64,000 nucleotides of DNA from Budorcas taxicolor (taxonomy: Eukaryota > Chordata > Mammalia > Artiodactyla > Bovidae). Location: contig NC_068935.1 of the NCBI RefSeq assembly GCF_023091745.1, positions 62,706,724 through 62,770,723 on the forward strand, given 5' to 3'. This document shows positions 32,601-44,600 of the stretch, in pieces. The notes beneath the pieces are model-generated. The model was given only the letters and a program-made list of their open reading frames with translations. It was not told the DNA's origin and ran no database searches. A program made the translations under genes and the position numbers. Positions within the stretch are counted from its first letter, which is position 1; each line of letters starts with the position of its first letter.

Positions 32601-35600
32601 ATAGCCTGCCAGGCTCCTCTGTCCATGGAATTCTCCAGGCTAGAATACTGGAGTGGGTTGCCATGCCCTCCTCTAGGGGATCTTCCTGACCCAGGGATTG
32701 AACCCAGTTCTCCTGCACTGCAGGCAGCTTCTTTCCCGTCTGAGCCATCAGGGAAGCCCACTATGTGCCTGCTTAAGTTACCTGTGGGATGAGATGGTTG
32801 GGAACAGCCAGACAAAGCCTGTGAGCCTGGCACCAAGTTCTCAATAGAGGGAGGTGTCTGGCAGGTGAGCAGGCTCGCCATGGGGACTTGAGGAGTTTGA
32901 GCATCACAGCCCATGTTCCTCATAGACTGGCTCATAACCATAGGGGACACACTTCTGCTCCTCCTCCCGCCAGGGGTGTGCGGGGTGGGACAGTCAACAC
33001 TGTCCTCGGGTGGGGAGGGAGCTGCAGGAAGCTGCAGCTCGAGAGGAGAGATCTGACCCCAAGGGGGCAGGCAGAGGAGGAGGGCAGCACGGGAGCTCTT
33101 CACGGCTGAGAGGGGCAGGAGTCAGCTAAGGGGCCGTGACACCCGTGGAGGACGGCACCCTGCTCTGGGTGGAGCAGAGCATTTTCAGTGACACATTTTC
33201 AGTGTGTAAGGCTCACAGAGTGTGTGTGTAAAGTGTGTAAGGCTCACAGGGTGTGTGTGTGTAAGCCTCACAGGGTGCCTGTGTGTGTGTGTATAAGGCT
33301 CACAGGGGGTGTGTGTGTGTGTTTATAAGGGGTCCCACCGGCACCCTCTCCTGGTGCAGAGTCACTGGCTTCGTTTGGTTTTCTTACTTCACATCTGAGC
33401 CACCTCATCTTTGGAATTTGATGACTCTGACTGGAGTCACTGAAAATGCTCCAGCAGTGGAGTGAGGTCTGACACTGGACCCCATGGGGCCGGGAGAGGC
33501 GAGAGAGAGCTGGAAGGCTTGAACCAGGCCGGGGTGGCTGGGAGGCAAGGGCAGAGAGGTGGGAAAGAGAAAGGGTGGAGCAGAGCTGGCGAGGGAGGCC
33601 TGTTCCCAGACGGCAGACTGGGGCTGCCTTTCACAACAGAGACCAGATGACCCTGGTCTCACCTGTCCCCCTTCCGTTGATCCACCTTCTTTCTGGGGTG
33701 GGGGGTGGGGGGGGTGGGGGGTGGGAGGGCGGGCAGTGGGCTGAGGAGAAGGGAAGGGAGAAAAAAAGGGCCAGGGCCCTAAGGGCCTTGCGTGGTCAAA
33801 TCTGCTGAATGCACACACACACACCCTGTGAGCCTTATACACACACACAAGACTCCCTGTGAGCCTTATACACACACACAGACTCCCTGTGAGCCTTATA
33901 CACACACACACACCCTGTGAGCCTTATACACACACACACACCCCGTGAGCCTTATACACACACACACACCCACTGTGAGCCTTATACACACACACATACC
34001 CTGTGAGCCTTATACACACACACAGACTCCCTGTGAGCCTTATACACACACACACACCCCCTATGAGCCTTATACACACACACCCCCCGTGAGCCTTATA
34101 CACACACACACCCCCGTGAGCCTTATACACACACACACATACCCTGTGAGGCTTACACACACACACACACCCACCCACCCACCCACCCACCCCCTGTGAG
34201 CCTTATACACACACACACATACCCTGTGAGGCTTACACACACACATACACACACCATCAGCCTTACACACACACACACACACACACCCTGTGAACCTTAT
34301 ACACACACACAGACTCCCTGTGAGCCTTATACACACACACACACCCCGTGAGCCTTATACACACACACACACACACCCCGTGAGCCTTATACACACACAC
34401 ACACACCCCCCCTGTGAGCCTTATATACACACACACATACCCTGTGAGGCTTATACACACACACACCCCCTGTGAGGCTTACACACACACACACCCCCTG
34501 TGAGGCTTACACACACACACACACACCCTGTGAGCCTTATACACACACACACCCTGTGAGGCTTACACACACACACACACACGCACCGTTAGCCTTACAC
34601 ACACACACACACACACACACAGTGAGCCTCACACACACACACATACCCTGTGAGCCTTACACACACATATAGTCAGCCTCACACACACACACACACTCTG
34701 TGAGCCTTGCACACACACACGCACCGTTAGCCTTGCACACACACACACACCGTGAGCCTTACACACACACACACACACACCCTGTGAGCCTTACACACAT
34801 ACACACCGTGAGCCTTACACACACACACACCCCGTGTCAGCCTCTCTCTTTTACACACACACACACACCTTGTGAGCCTTTTTCTCTCTCTCACTCACAC
34901 ACACACACACCCTGTAAGCCTTTCTCTCTCACACACACATATACTATGAGCCTTTCTCTCTCTCTCTCTCTTACACACATATGGTAAAATTTGATGGACC
35001 CCCCCCCACCCTGTGAGCCTTTCTCTCTCTCTCTCTCACACACACCCTGTGAGCCTTTCTCTCCCTCTCTCACATACACACACCCTGTGAGCCTTTCTCT
35101 CTCTCACACACACACTGTGAGCCTTTCTCTCTCTCACACACACACTGTAAGCCTTTCTCTCTCTCTCTCACACACACACTGTGAGCCTTTCTCTCTCTCA
35201 CCCCCCCCCCCCCACCGTGAACCTTTCTCTCACACAAGGAAAAACAAGTTCAATTCCGTTCATACTCATTTTCAGTGCTCTCTCTCGCCACCTAACGGGA
35301 TGTTAGCTGAAACCCCAAGGGTCACCTGTGGACTGAGCTGCAGGTGACCTGAGGCTCCTAAGATGACTGCCACTGAGGCAGGAACAGACGGAACAGCACT
35401 CAGGTGGCGGAGAACTTGCTCAGCCAACTTCAGATATCTGAAAATGCCTCTAGGGTTCGTGGGACCCCCTTCTGGAAGATGAGAGCTTCCTGGAGCTAAG
35501 AGACAGGTGTGTGCTGATAACACCCAATTCCACTTCAGATCCTTTCCCAGAGATGCACTCAGACTTGGCTACACTCACAGAGACTATTCTGCTCGAATAC

Positions 35601-38600
35601 ACAGCTCCCCACGACCAAGTTAGTGCAGCTGAAGAGAAACACACCGCTGAAATGGGTCTTTGGTGGAACAAGAACTCCAGGGCACTTGAGCCTACCCAAG
35701 CTGTTTCCGGTTCCAGTGTTTCACGTGCACCTGAAGGCTGAGGTAGACTGACTCTGTACATATGGGAATGCAGAAAAATCTTCTATTGAAATGTCTCAGC
35801 TCGAGGGGTAAAACAAAGAGCTATATCCCTTGCTGCTAACTGCCTTCTTCTCAGAGCTCTGATGACCTACGAAGGTCACGCACAGACAAGAGGAACACGT
35901 ACCACTCCAAGGACACCAGGGGAGGCTGTGCTTGGCGAGCCCGCCCTCAGCGGCTTCACCTGATAGGAGACACACACAGCAACAGACAACTGAATCATCA
36001 CCTAGGATACTGGCAGAAAAGGCCGCACAGCCCAGGGAAGCAGGAGGGGATGAAGAGACAAGAGCCAAAGGGCACAACCTGGTTGAACCCCCCTTTCTGC
36101 CAGCGAAGAGCTGCCAGAAGGAAATTCAAATTTTCACAGGCCATGGAGAAGCTACTAAGATACATGCTGAGCCTGGTACGTTCTCACCTGCAGAGCACAG
36201 GTTAAGGACCAGCCCATCGTGGGCTGCTGCAGATTCCAGGAGTGGATCCTGGTCAGGCAGGCGGACAGTAGCTGGTCTGGAACCACCCCACCCCCCACCC
36301 CCAGTTTCTGTGTGTGTGTGTGTGGGGAGTGAAAGGACTGAGTGCAGATGTGATCCCAGGAGCTGACCAAGGGGGATGAGAAGCTTACAAACAGAAACTA
36401 CTCTTGTGGAAAGCTTCACACAGAGAAGCAGCAAAGCGTCCAGAGGTAAGGGGCAGGGAGCCAAGAAAGAAGATTCGCTACATTTGTGATGGAATCTAAG
36501 TGAGCTTGCAAGGGATGTTCCCTGTTTTTCTTAACAAGAGTGTCTCAGCTCAGGCTGCCATTTGAAATACCACAGACTGAGTGGCTTGAACAACAGAAAT
36601 TTATTGCTCACAGTTCTGGATGCAGAAGTCCAAGATCGAGGTTCTGGGAGATTCCTTGCTGAGGGCCCTTTTCCTGGCTTGCAGATGGCTGCTTTCTCAC
36701 TGTGTCCACCTCATGGCAAATGGCAGAGAGTGGGCTCTGTGGTGTCTTGTCTTATAAAGGCACTGATCCCAGTGGGTCCCAGCCTCACAATCTCATCTAA
36801 TCCTAGTCACCTCCCAAAGGCCCACTCCAAACATCCTCCCATTCAGGGTTAGGGCATCAATATACTAATTTGGGGGGACACATACACTTTAGTTCATAAC
36901 AATGGAGATGCTTATGTTCTATTGTTAAATGGTAAATGAAAAAGCAGAGTATGGCACTATGTACACTGCATGACAACAATTAAAACTCATTCCAAGAGAT
37001 GGTGGTACAGTGGTTTAAAAATGGGTAAGATGGTAAATTTTATGTTATGTGTATTTTAAGCTGATTTAAAAAACCAACTTAATCCAGCGGAAGGCAAGAA
37101 AGGAGGAAAAAAAACAGGAAATGTGGGAAAAACAGAATGCACAAAATAAAATGGTATAGACAAATCTAAATGCATTAGTAATTAAACAGATGTTAATGGA
37201 TGTAACAGAATGAATTTTTTAAATCCAGCTACTTGCCATTTTCATGAGCTACATCTAATCCATAAAGACACAGAAAGGAGAAAATTTAAAGTGGCTGTGC
37301 TGACCAAAAACACAGGTGGCACAGCACCATTACTATCAGATGAAGCAACGGTCATGGCAAAAGCACTACTAATTACCAAGAGGTTCACTTCGTAATACCA
37401 AAGAGCTCGATTTACCAGGAAGTCAAAACAGTTTCTAAAACTGAAAATTTGGTCTTAAATAATAAAGGTAAAATAAGCAAACTGGACTGACACACACTCC
37501 CCAGTAGTGAATGGAAGCAGAACAACAGTAAGAAGAGAGGACACTTTCATAATGGACGAGATGAAGGAGACGAGCTTCCTCTGGTTTCTGTTCCCCACCA
37601 ACAGTCCATGCTCATCCGGTCCTGCACTTCTCCACAAGCCATGAGGTGGACACCCCAGAGATCAGAGTCTTGGAGCATAGTGCCATTTAGCTGGAACTGG
37701 ATTTTTAAAACTAGCAACTAGGAAAAAAACCCACAAAACCATGTACTTGTAAATTAAAAAAAAAAAAAAACACACACATTTCTAAATGATTTTTGGGTCA
37801 AAGAGAAATCCTAAAAGGAAATTTTTGAAAAAACCCTTCAAGCTGACTTTCAGTGGAGATGTGGTACACTGAAACTGGCTCAATGCAGCTGAAATTGTTT
37901 GAGGATCAGTTTTAAATGCTTATGTTCGAAAAGTTGAAAACCAATGAGCCAAGTTTAGACTTAAGAAGTGAGAGAAAGAAAACCAGAGACTGTACTGCAA
38001 GAAAGTAGAAGTAATAAAGTTTTACACCACTCAACGGACTGGAAAGCAGATATACAAGTCCAACAGGACAACAAAGCCCATGAGTTCACTTCTTCAAAAA
38101 CCAGTAAAAAACTCAGAAGGTTACTAAGGAAAAAGAGAAGAAACAAAACAACAGTAGAAGGAAAAGGGAGACAAATATGGATGTTGCAGAGGTTGGTGAA
38201 AAGCTAAGTACAGCTTCTTGCTAGCGAACTTAGGAATGTAGACAAAATGGGCAAAACTACACCTTAGCTACGATGACCCGAGCAGGTGCACGGAAATCAA
38301 CGTAGGTTTAAAAGTACGTGTCTGTGTACAGAATACCTCAAAGGACACAAAGAAACCCCTGGAGACAGCCATTCCCTGCAGAGGGGCCCAGGCGGTGGCA
38401 CGGACACTGAGAGACCAAGCACCATCAGAGAGCTCCCACTTCCTGAGTTGTGAACCATGTGCATAGGCTGCCTGCTCGAGAGTGCATCCAAATATGTCCA
38501 GAGGCAAGGCGTGCACCTGACTGCATGTGCAGGCCAACCCAGGCTGGCAGCAACAGAGTGGGGCCGAGCCTAACATTCGGTGGCACTAGGTCTTTTCTTT

Positions 38601-41600
38601 CTACCCAGCCTTTGAATCTTTACAAATCTGGTAAGTAAAAATGGCAGTGTGCTTGTTTCCATGCATGTCTCTGATTATTACCAAGGCAGAACTCTTTTCC
38701 TATCTTCATTGGCCACCTGTCTCTCTTCTGTAAAAGTTTCCTGTTCATAGTTCTTGCTCATGAGTGGACTGGTACTAGGTTAGCAATAAGAGCCGTCGCA
38801 CTCAAGTCAAGAATGAGAAGGAAATTTAAGAGTTGGTCCCGGGGCACTCACGATGATCACTGCTCCCACTGCCCAGTGGGAGGCATTAACCCTAGGATGA
38901 TTCATTGGAGGGTGAGCCGTGGCTTAACTGTTTTCTTCAAAGACTTTCGACTCACCAGGATCCCAAGAAATTGCACTCATCCCTCCGTTCAGAAAACAGC
39001 CTCTGGCTGTCAAGTACCACTGTGCTTTGCCAGAGGTCAGGATCTGCCAAGAGCCCTGCTAACAGTGGGCCTCCACAGGGCTTCCAGACCTTTCTTACTC
39101 CCTGCCCAGAGGGGCCCGTTCATAGTACAATTCACAGAGCTATTCATAGTACTCCTGGGTTGTTAACCCAGTGCCCAAATGATACGTAGTCCATCAAAAA
39201 GCTCAGGCCAGGATACTTTCCCAGTCACTGCTTTACATCCAATATCAGTGAAGGCTCAGCTGTTGTCACAAAAGCAGTATTTAAATAAAGGTAATGCTGA
39301 GGCTCGAGGAGGAAAATGGGACCTGAAAGCTAGTAGGTGAATGAGCCGGGATCTAAAGTGACATGGCTCCAAAAGCCCCTGTTTATCCAGCCTACTCAAG
39401 ATAAAACTGTGAAAGCATCAAGGTCCCAGTTGCAAGCAGCAGAAACCACCTCTAGCTAGCTCCAGTCTCAAATGAGTTCTGCAGCAGAAGCTGGAAATGC
39501 AGAGAAGACTAGAAAACTCAGCCACCCGCAGCAGCTGCCTGACTGAAAACACAGCCCAGGTGTTATTGCGGGGACCACCTGGTCTGGACCTCCACCCTGG
39601 GCAGCACCACGACTCCATCATCAGACATCACTCGCTGACTTCCTGCTGCACAGGCCGTTACCATGACTTCTTTCGCACTGTCTTTCGAGAGTTCGAATCT
39701 CTTCGAAGACAAGAGGCCACGTTGAGGTCCTTGGTGGTCCACGGCGTAGGACTCCAGGCTTTCACTGCTGAATGCCCAGGTTCAATCCCTGGTCAGGGAA
39801 CTAAGATTCAAAAGTCAGAGTCCTGGAGGGCAGAATGGGTTTGGCCAAGGCTGGGTCTCAGGGCCACCCCCGAGCTTCGGTAGACCAAGGGAAAGGAATT
39901 ATCTGTCCCCCGCGGCAGGCACTGCCAGCTGGCCCTCAATACCCAGGTCCTCTGTCTGCCCTCCTCACAGGAACCTGTGCTCTGCTGCTGCTGCTAAGTC
40001 GCTTCAGTCGTGTCCGACTCTGTGCGACCCCATAGATGGTAGCCCATCAGGCTCTGCCGTCCCTGGGATTCTCCAGGCAAGAACACTGGAGTGGGTTGCC
40101 ATTTCCTTCTCCAATGCAGGAAAGTGAAAAGTGAAAGTGAAGTCGCTCAGTTGTGCCTGACTCTTAGCGACCCCATGGACTGCAGCCCACCAGGCTCCTC
40201 AGTCCATGGGATTTTCCAGGCAAGAGTACTGGAGTGGGTTGCCACTGCCTTCTCCGTGTGCTCTGCTTAGGAAAGCTATCTCCCTGCTTCTTGTAGAGCT
40301 GGGACAGTGTCCTGGTAGAGAAGAGAACATAGCAGAACATGCTGTCTGTTTGAATCTCCTGCTCTCGCCCAGTGGACTGTGAGCAGAGCATGCCTCCCTG
40401 CCAACAGGCTTTGCATGTGCTCACACGCACCTGGCTTCACTGACGGGACTCAGGAGGCAGAGACTTCATTTTTCTTTGTTCAGTTCAGTTCAGTCGCTCA
40501 GTCGTGTCAGACTCTTTGCGACCCCATAAATCGTATCACGCCAGGCCTCCCTGTCCATCACCAACTCTCGGAGTTCACTCAGACTCACGTCCATCGAGTC
40601 AGTGATGCCATCCAGCCATCTCATCCTCTGTCGTCCCCTTCTCCTCCTGCCCCCAATCCCTCCCAGCATCAGAGTCTTTTCCAATGAGTCAACTCTTCAC
40701 ATGAGGTGGCCAAAGTACTGGAGTTTCAGCTTTAGCATCAGTCCTTCCAAAGAAATCCCAGGGCTAATCTCCTTTAGAATGGACTGGTTGGATCTCCTTG
40801 CAGTCCAAGGGACTCTCAAGTCTTCTCCAACACCACAGTTCAAAGGCATCAATTCTTCAGCACTCAGCTTTCTTCACAGTCCAACTCTCACATCCATACA
40901 TGACCACTGGAAAAACAATAGCCTTGACTAGATGGACCTTTGTTGGCAAAGTAATGTCTCTGCTTTTGAATATGCTATCTAGGTTGGTCGTAACTTTCCT
41001 TCCAAGGAGTAAGCGTCTTAATTTCATGGCTGCAGTCACCATCTGCAGTGATTTTGGAGCCCCAACAAATAAAGTCTGACACTGTTTCCAACGTTTCCCC
41101 ATAGATTTCCCATGAAGTGATGGGACCAGATGCCATGATCTTCGTTTTCTGAATGTTGAGCTTTAAGTCAACTTTTTCACTCTCCTCTTTCACTTTCATC
41201 AAGAGGCTTTTTAGTTCCTCTTCACTTTCTGCCATAAGGGTGGTGTCATCTGCATATCTGAGGTTATTGATATTTCTCCTGGCAATCTTGACTCCAGCTT
41301 GTGCTTCCTCCAGCCCAGCGTTTCTCATGATGTACTCTGCATATAAGTTAAATAAGTAAGGTGACAATATACAGCCTTGGCGAACTCCTTTTCCTATCTG
41401 GAACCAGTCCATTGTTCCATGTCCAGTTCTAACTGTTGCTTCCTGACCTGCATATAGGTTTCTCAAGAGGCCGGTCAAGTGGTCTGGTATTCCCATCTCT
41501 TTCAGAATTTTCCACAGTTTATTGTGATCCACACAGTCAAAGGCTTTGACATAGTCAATAAAGCAGAAACAGATGTTTGTTACTTGGAGGCAAATCACAA

Positions 41601-44600
41601 GGTTGTGTTGGTTTCCCCCATATGACAACCAGCTGTGATACTACACATCCCACTCTCCTCTTGAGCCTCCTTCCTCTCCACCTGTCCCACCTCTCCCTCA
41701 AGGTCATCTCAGAGCGTCAGGTGGGGTGCCCTGTGTCATACGGTAACTTCTCACCAGCTATCTATTTTACACACGGTAGTGCATATATGGTGATGCTTTT
41801 ACCATTCGTCCCACTCTCTCCTTCTTCTACTGTGTTCACAAGTCTGTTCTCTACGTCTGCGTCTCCATTCCTCCCCTGCAGATACTTCATTAGCACCATT
41901 TTCCTAGACTCCATATGTATGTGTTAACATACAAACTCTGTCTTTCTCTTTCTGACATACTTCAGGCTCTAGGTTCATCAACTTTATTGGACGGAACTGA
42001 CACAAATGCATTATTTTTCATGGCTGAGTAATATTCCACTGTATATATGTACCACAGCTTCTTTATCCACTCATCTGTTGATGGACATCTAGGTTGCTTC
42101 CATTTCCTGGCTATTGTAAATAGTGCTGTGACGAACACTGGGGTACATGTGTCTTTTTCAATTATGGTTTTCTTGGGGTATATGCCCAGTGGTTGGATTG
42201 CTGGGTCATATGGTAGATTTATTCCTAGTTTTTTTTTTAAGGACTCTCCGTACCGTTCTCCATAGTGGCTCTATCGATTTACATCCCCACCAAAAGAGCA
42301 AGAGGGTTCCCATTTCTCCACTTCCTCTCCAGCGTTTATTGTTCGTACACATTTCTGGATGATGGCCATTCTGACTGGTGTGAGGTGATATCTCATTGTA
42401 GTTTCAATCTGCATTTCTCTATTAGTGATGTTGACCATCTTTTCATGTGTTTACTGGCCATCTGTATGTCTTCTTTGGATAAATGTCTGTTTAGGTCTTC
42501 TAGCCATTTAAACAAAATTTATTTATTTGTCTGCACTGGGTCTTAGTTGTGGCATATGGGTTCTATTTCGCTGAATTTGCCTACAATGCAGGAGACCTGG
42601 GTTCAATTCCTGGGTTGGGAAGAGCCCCTGGAGAAGGAAATGGCAACCCACTCCATAATTCTTGCCTGGAGAATCCCACAGACAGAGCAGTCTGGTGGGT
42701 TCTAGTCCATGGGGTCACAAGGAGTCAGACACAACTGAGTGACTAACACTTTCACACTTTTTCCTAACCAGGTATTGAACCCAGAGCCCCTGCACTGGAG
42801 CATGGAGTCTTAGCCACTGGGCCACAAGGGAAGTCCTCCTTCTGCCCATATTTTGATTGGCTTGTTTTTCTGATATTGAGCTGTATTAACTGATTATATA
42901 TTTTGGACATTAATCCTTTGTCAGCTGTTTCATTTGCTATTATTTTCTCACATTCTGAGGGTTGTCTTTTTACCCTGCTTACAGTTTTGTTGTGCAAGAG
43001 GTTTTAAGTTTAATTAGGTCCCATTTGTTTATTTTTGTTTTTATTTCCATTCTCTAGGAGGTGGGTCAAAGAGGATCTTGTGGTATTTCTGTCAATGAGT
43101 GTACTGCCTATGTTTTCCTCTAAGAGCTTTATAGTTTCTGCCCTTACAGTTAAGTTTTTAATCCATCTTGAGTTTATTTTTGTGAAACTTTAAAGCAGAG
43201 ATATTACTTTGGCAACAAAGGTCCGTTTAGTCAAGGCTATGGTTTTTCCAGTGGTCATGTGTGGATGTGAGAGTTGGACTGTGAAGAAAGCTGAGCACCG
43301 AAGAACTGATGCTTTTCAACTGTGGTGTTGGAGAAGACTCTTGAGAGTCCCTTGGACTGCAAGGAGATCCAACCAGTCCATTCTAAAGGAGATCAGTCCT
43401 GGGTTTTCACTGGAAGGACTGATGCTAAAGCTGAAACTCCAGTACTTTGGCCACCTCATGTGAAGAGTTGACTCATTGGAAAAGACTCTGATGCTGGGAG
43501 GGATTGGGGGCAGGAGGAGAAGGGGACGACCGAGGATGAGATGGCTGGATGGCATCATGGACTCGATGGATGTGAGTTTGAATGAACTCTGGGAGTTGGT
43601 GATGGACAGGGAGGCCTGGCGTGATACGATTTATGGGGTCGCAAAGAGTCTGACACGACTGAACTGAAATGAACTGATTAGGAAGTTGGTTCCAGTTTCA
43701 TTCTTTTACATGTCCAATTTTCCCAGCACCACTTATTGAAGAGGCTGTCTTTTCTCCACTGTATATTCTTACCTCCTTTGTCAAAGATAAGGTGTTCATA
43801 GGTGTGTGGGTGTATCTCTGGGCTTTCTATCTTGTTCCACTGGGTCTATATTTCTCTTGTTGTGCCAGTACCATACTCTCTCCATGACTGTAGCCTTGTA
43901 GTATAGTATGAAGTTAGGAAGGTTGATTCCTCCAGCTCCATTCTTTCTCAAGATTGCTTTGGCTATTTGGGGTATTTTGTGTTTCATATGAATTGTGATT
44001 TTTCTTTTTATTGTAACTCTGTGAAAAATACCATTGGTAGTTTGCTGGGATTGCATTAAACTTGTAGACTGCTTTGGGTAGTATAGTCATTTTGATTAGG
44101 AAGAGACTTTAAAAGGCCTTTGGGTGTCAATTCACTCCTCCTGGGCTCCTGACATTGGCTTAAGAAGAGACCATCCCTGGCAGTTGCTTCTCCCTCTTGG
44201 GCTGTGGAACAACAGGCTTGAGAACAGATCTGAATCCCACCCAAACCCATGAGTGAGAAAGAAACGACTGCTACTGATTCTTCCTCAGGAAAAAAAAGAG
44301 GGACACAGAGATGGAAATGTAAACTACTGAATGGGGCTGGAGGGTGTGCCAGCAAGTTCCCTTTCCCTTTCCCCCATGCCTTCCTCCTCCTTCCCTGGAA
44401 AGCAAAATGCAGTGGCTAGAGCTGCAACTGCCATCTTGTGACCACAGGCAAACTTGAGGGTGGAAGTCACCTGCACAGGGTGATGGAGGAAAAAGACTGA
44501 GGGGCCCTGGATCCCAGATACTTATGGAGCCACAACAGTAGCCATGGACAGCCTCCCTCTAGACTTCAGGGCACACAAGAGGACACCACAAGCCTCCAAC

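Larger units (their letters stand above)
41985..44095 (-). mobile_element. L1 LINE, 3' region, antisense, carrying nested insertions
   Basis: The plus strand shows the well-known antisense L1 series: GAGTAATATTCCACTGTATA, GGACATCTAGGTTGCTTCC, GATATCTCATTGTAGTTT, GGACATTAATCCTTTGTCAG, then TAGCCTTGTAGTATAGTATG. The minus-strand frame at 44,056-43,796 reads GINLPNFILYYKATVMERVW, the C-terminal part of ORF2p. Interrupted by a CHR SINE with a Bov-tA inside it (about 42.51-42.84 kb) and by a BovB 3' end (43.19-43.68 kb). Confidence 0.88.

Noticed and set aside
33924..34987. Long open frames through the minisatellite (repetitive Cys/Val or His/Thr proteins on either strand)
   Set aside because: They are translations of (CA)n/(GT)n units with no start context, no conservation logic and the same pattern in several frames.
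33811..35235. CRISPR-like array of regularly spaced repeats
   Set aside because: The genome is mammalian, spacers are just (CA)n of varying length rather than unique sequences, and the units are a minisatellite.
40975..41628. 217-codon reverse-transcriptase-like frame as a possible host gene
   Set aside because: It is the RT of a truncated, frameshifted BovB LINE; the same protein appears in the copy at 49.7-50.3 kb.
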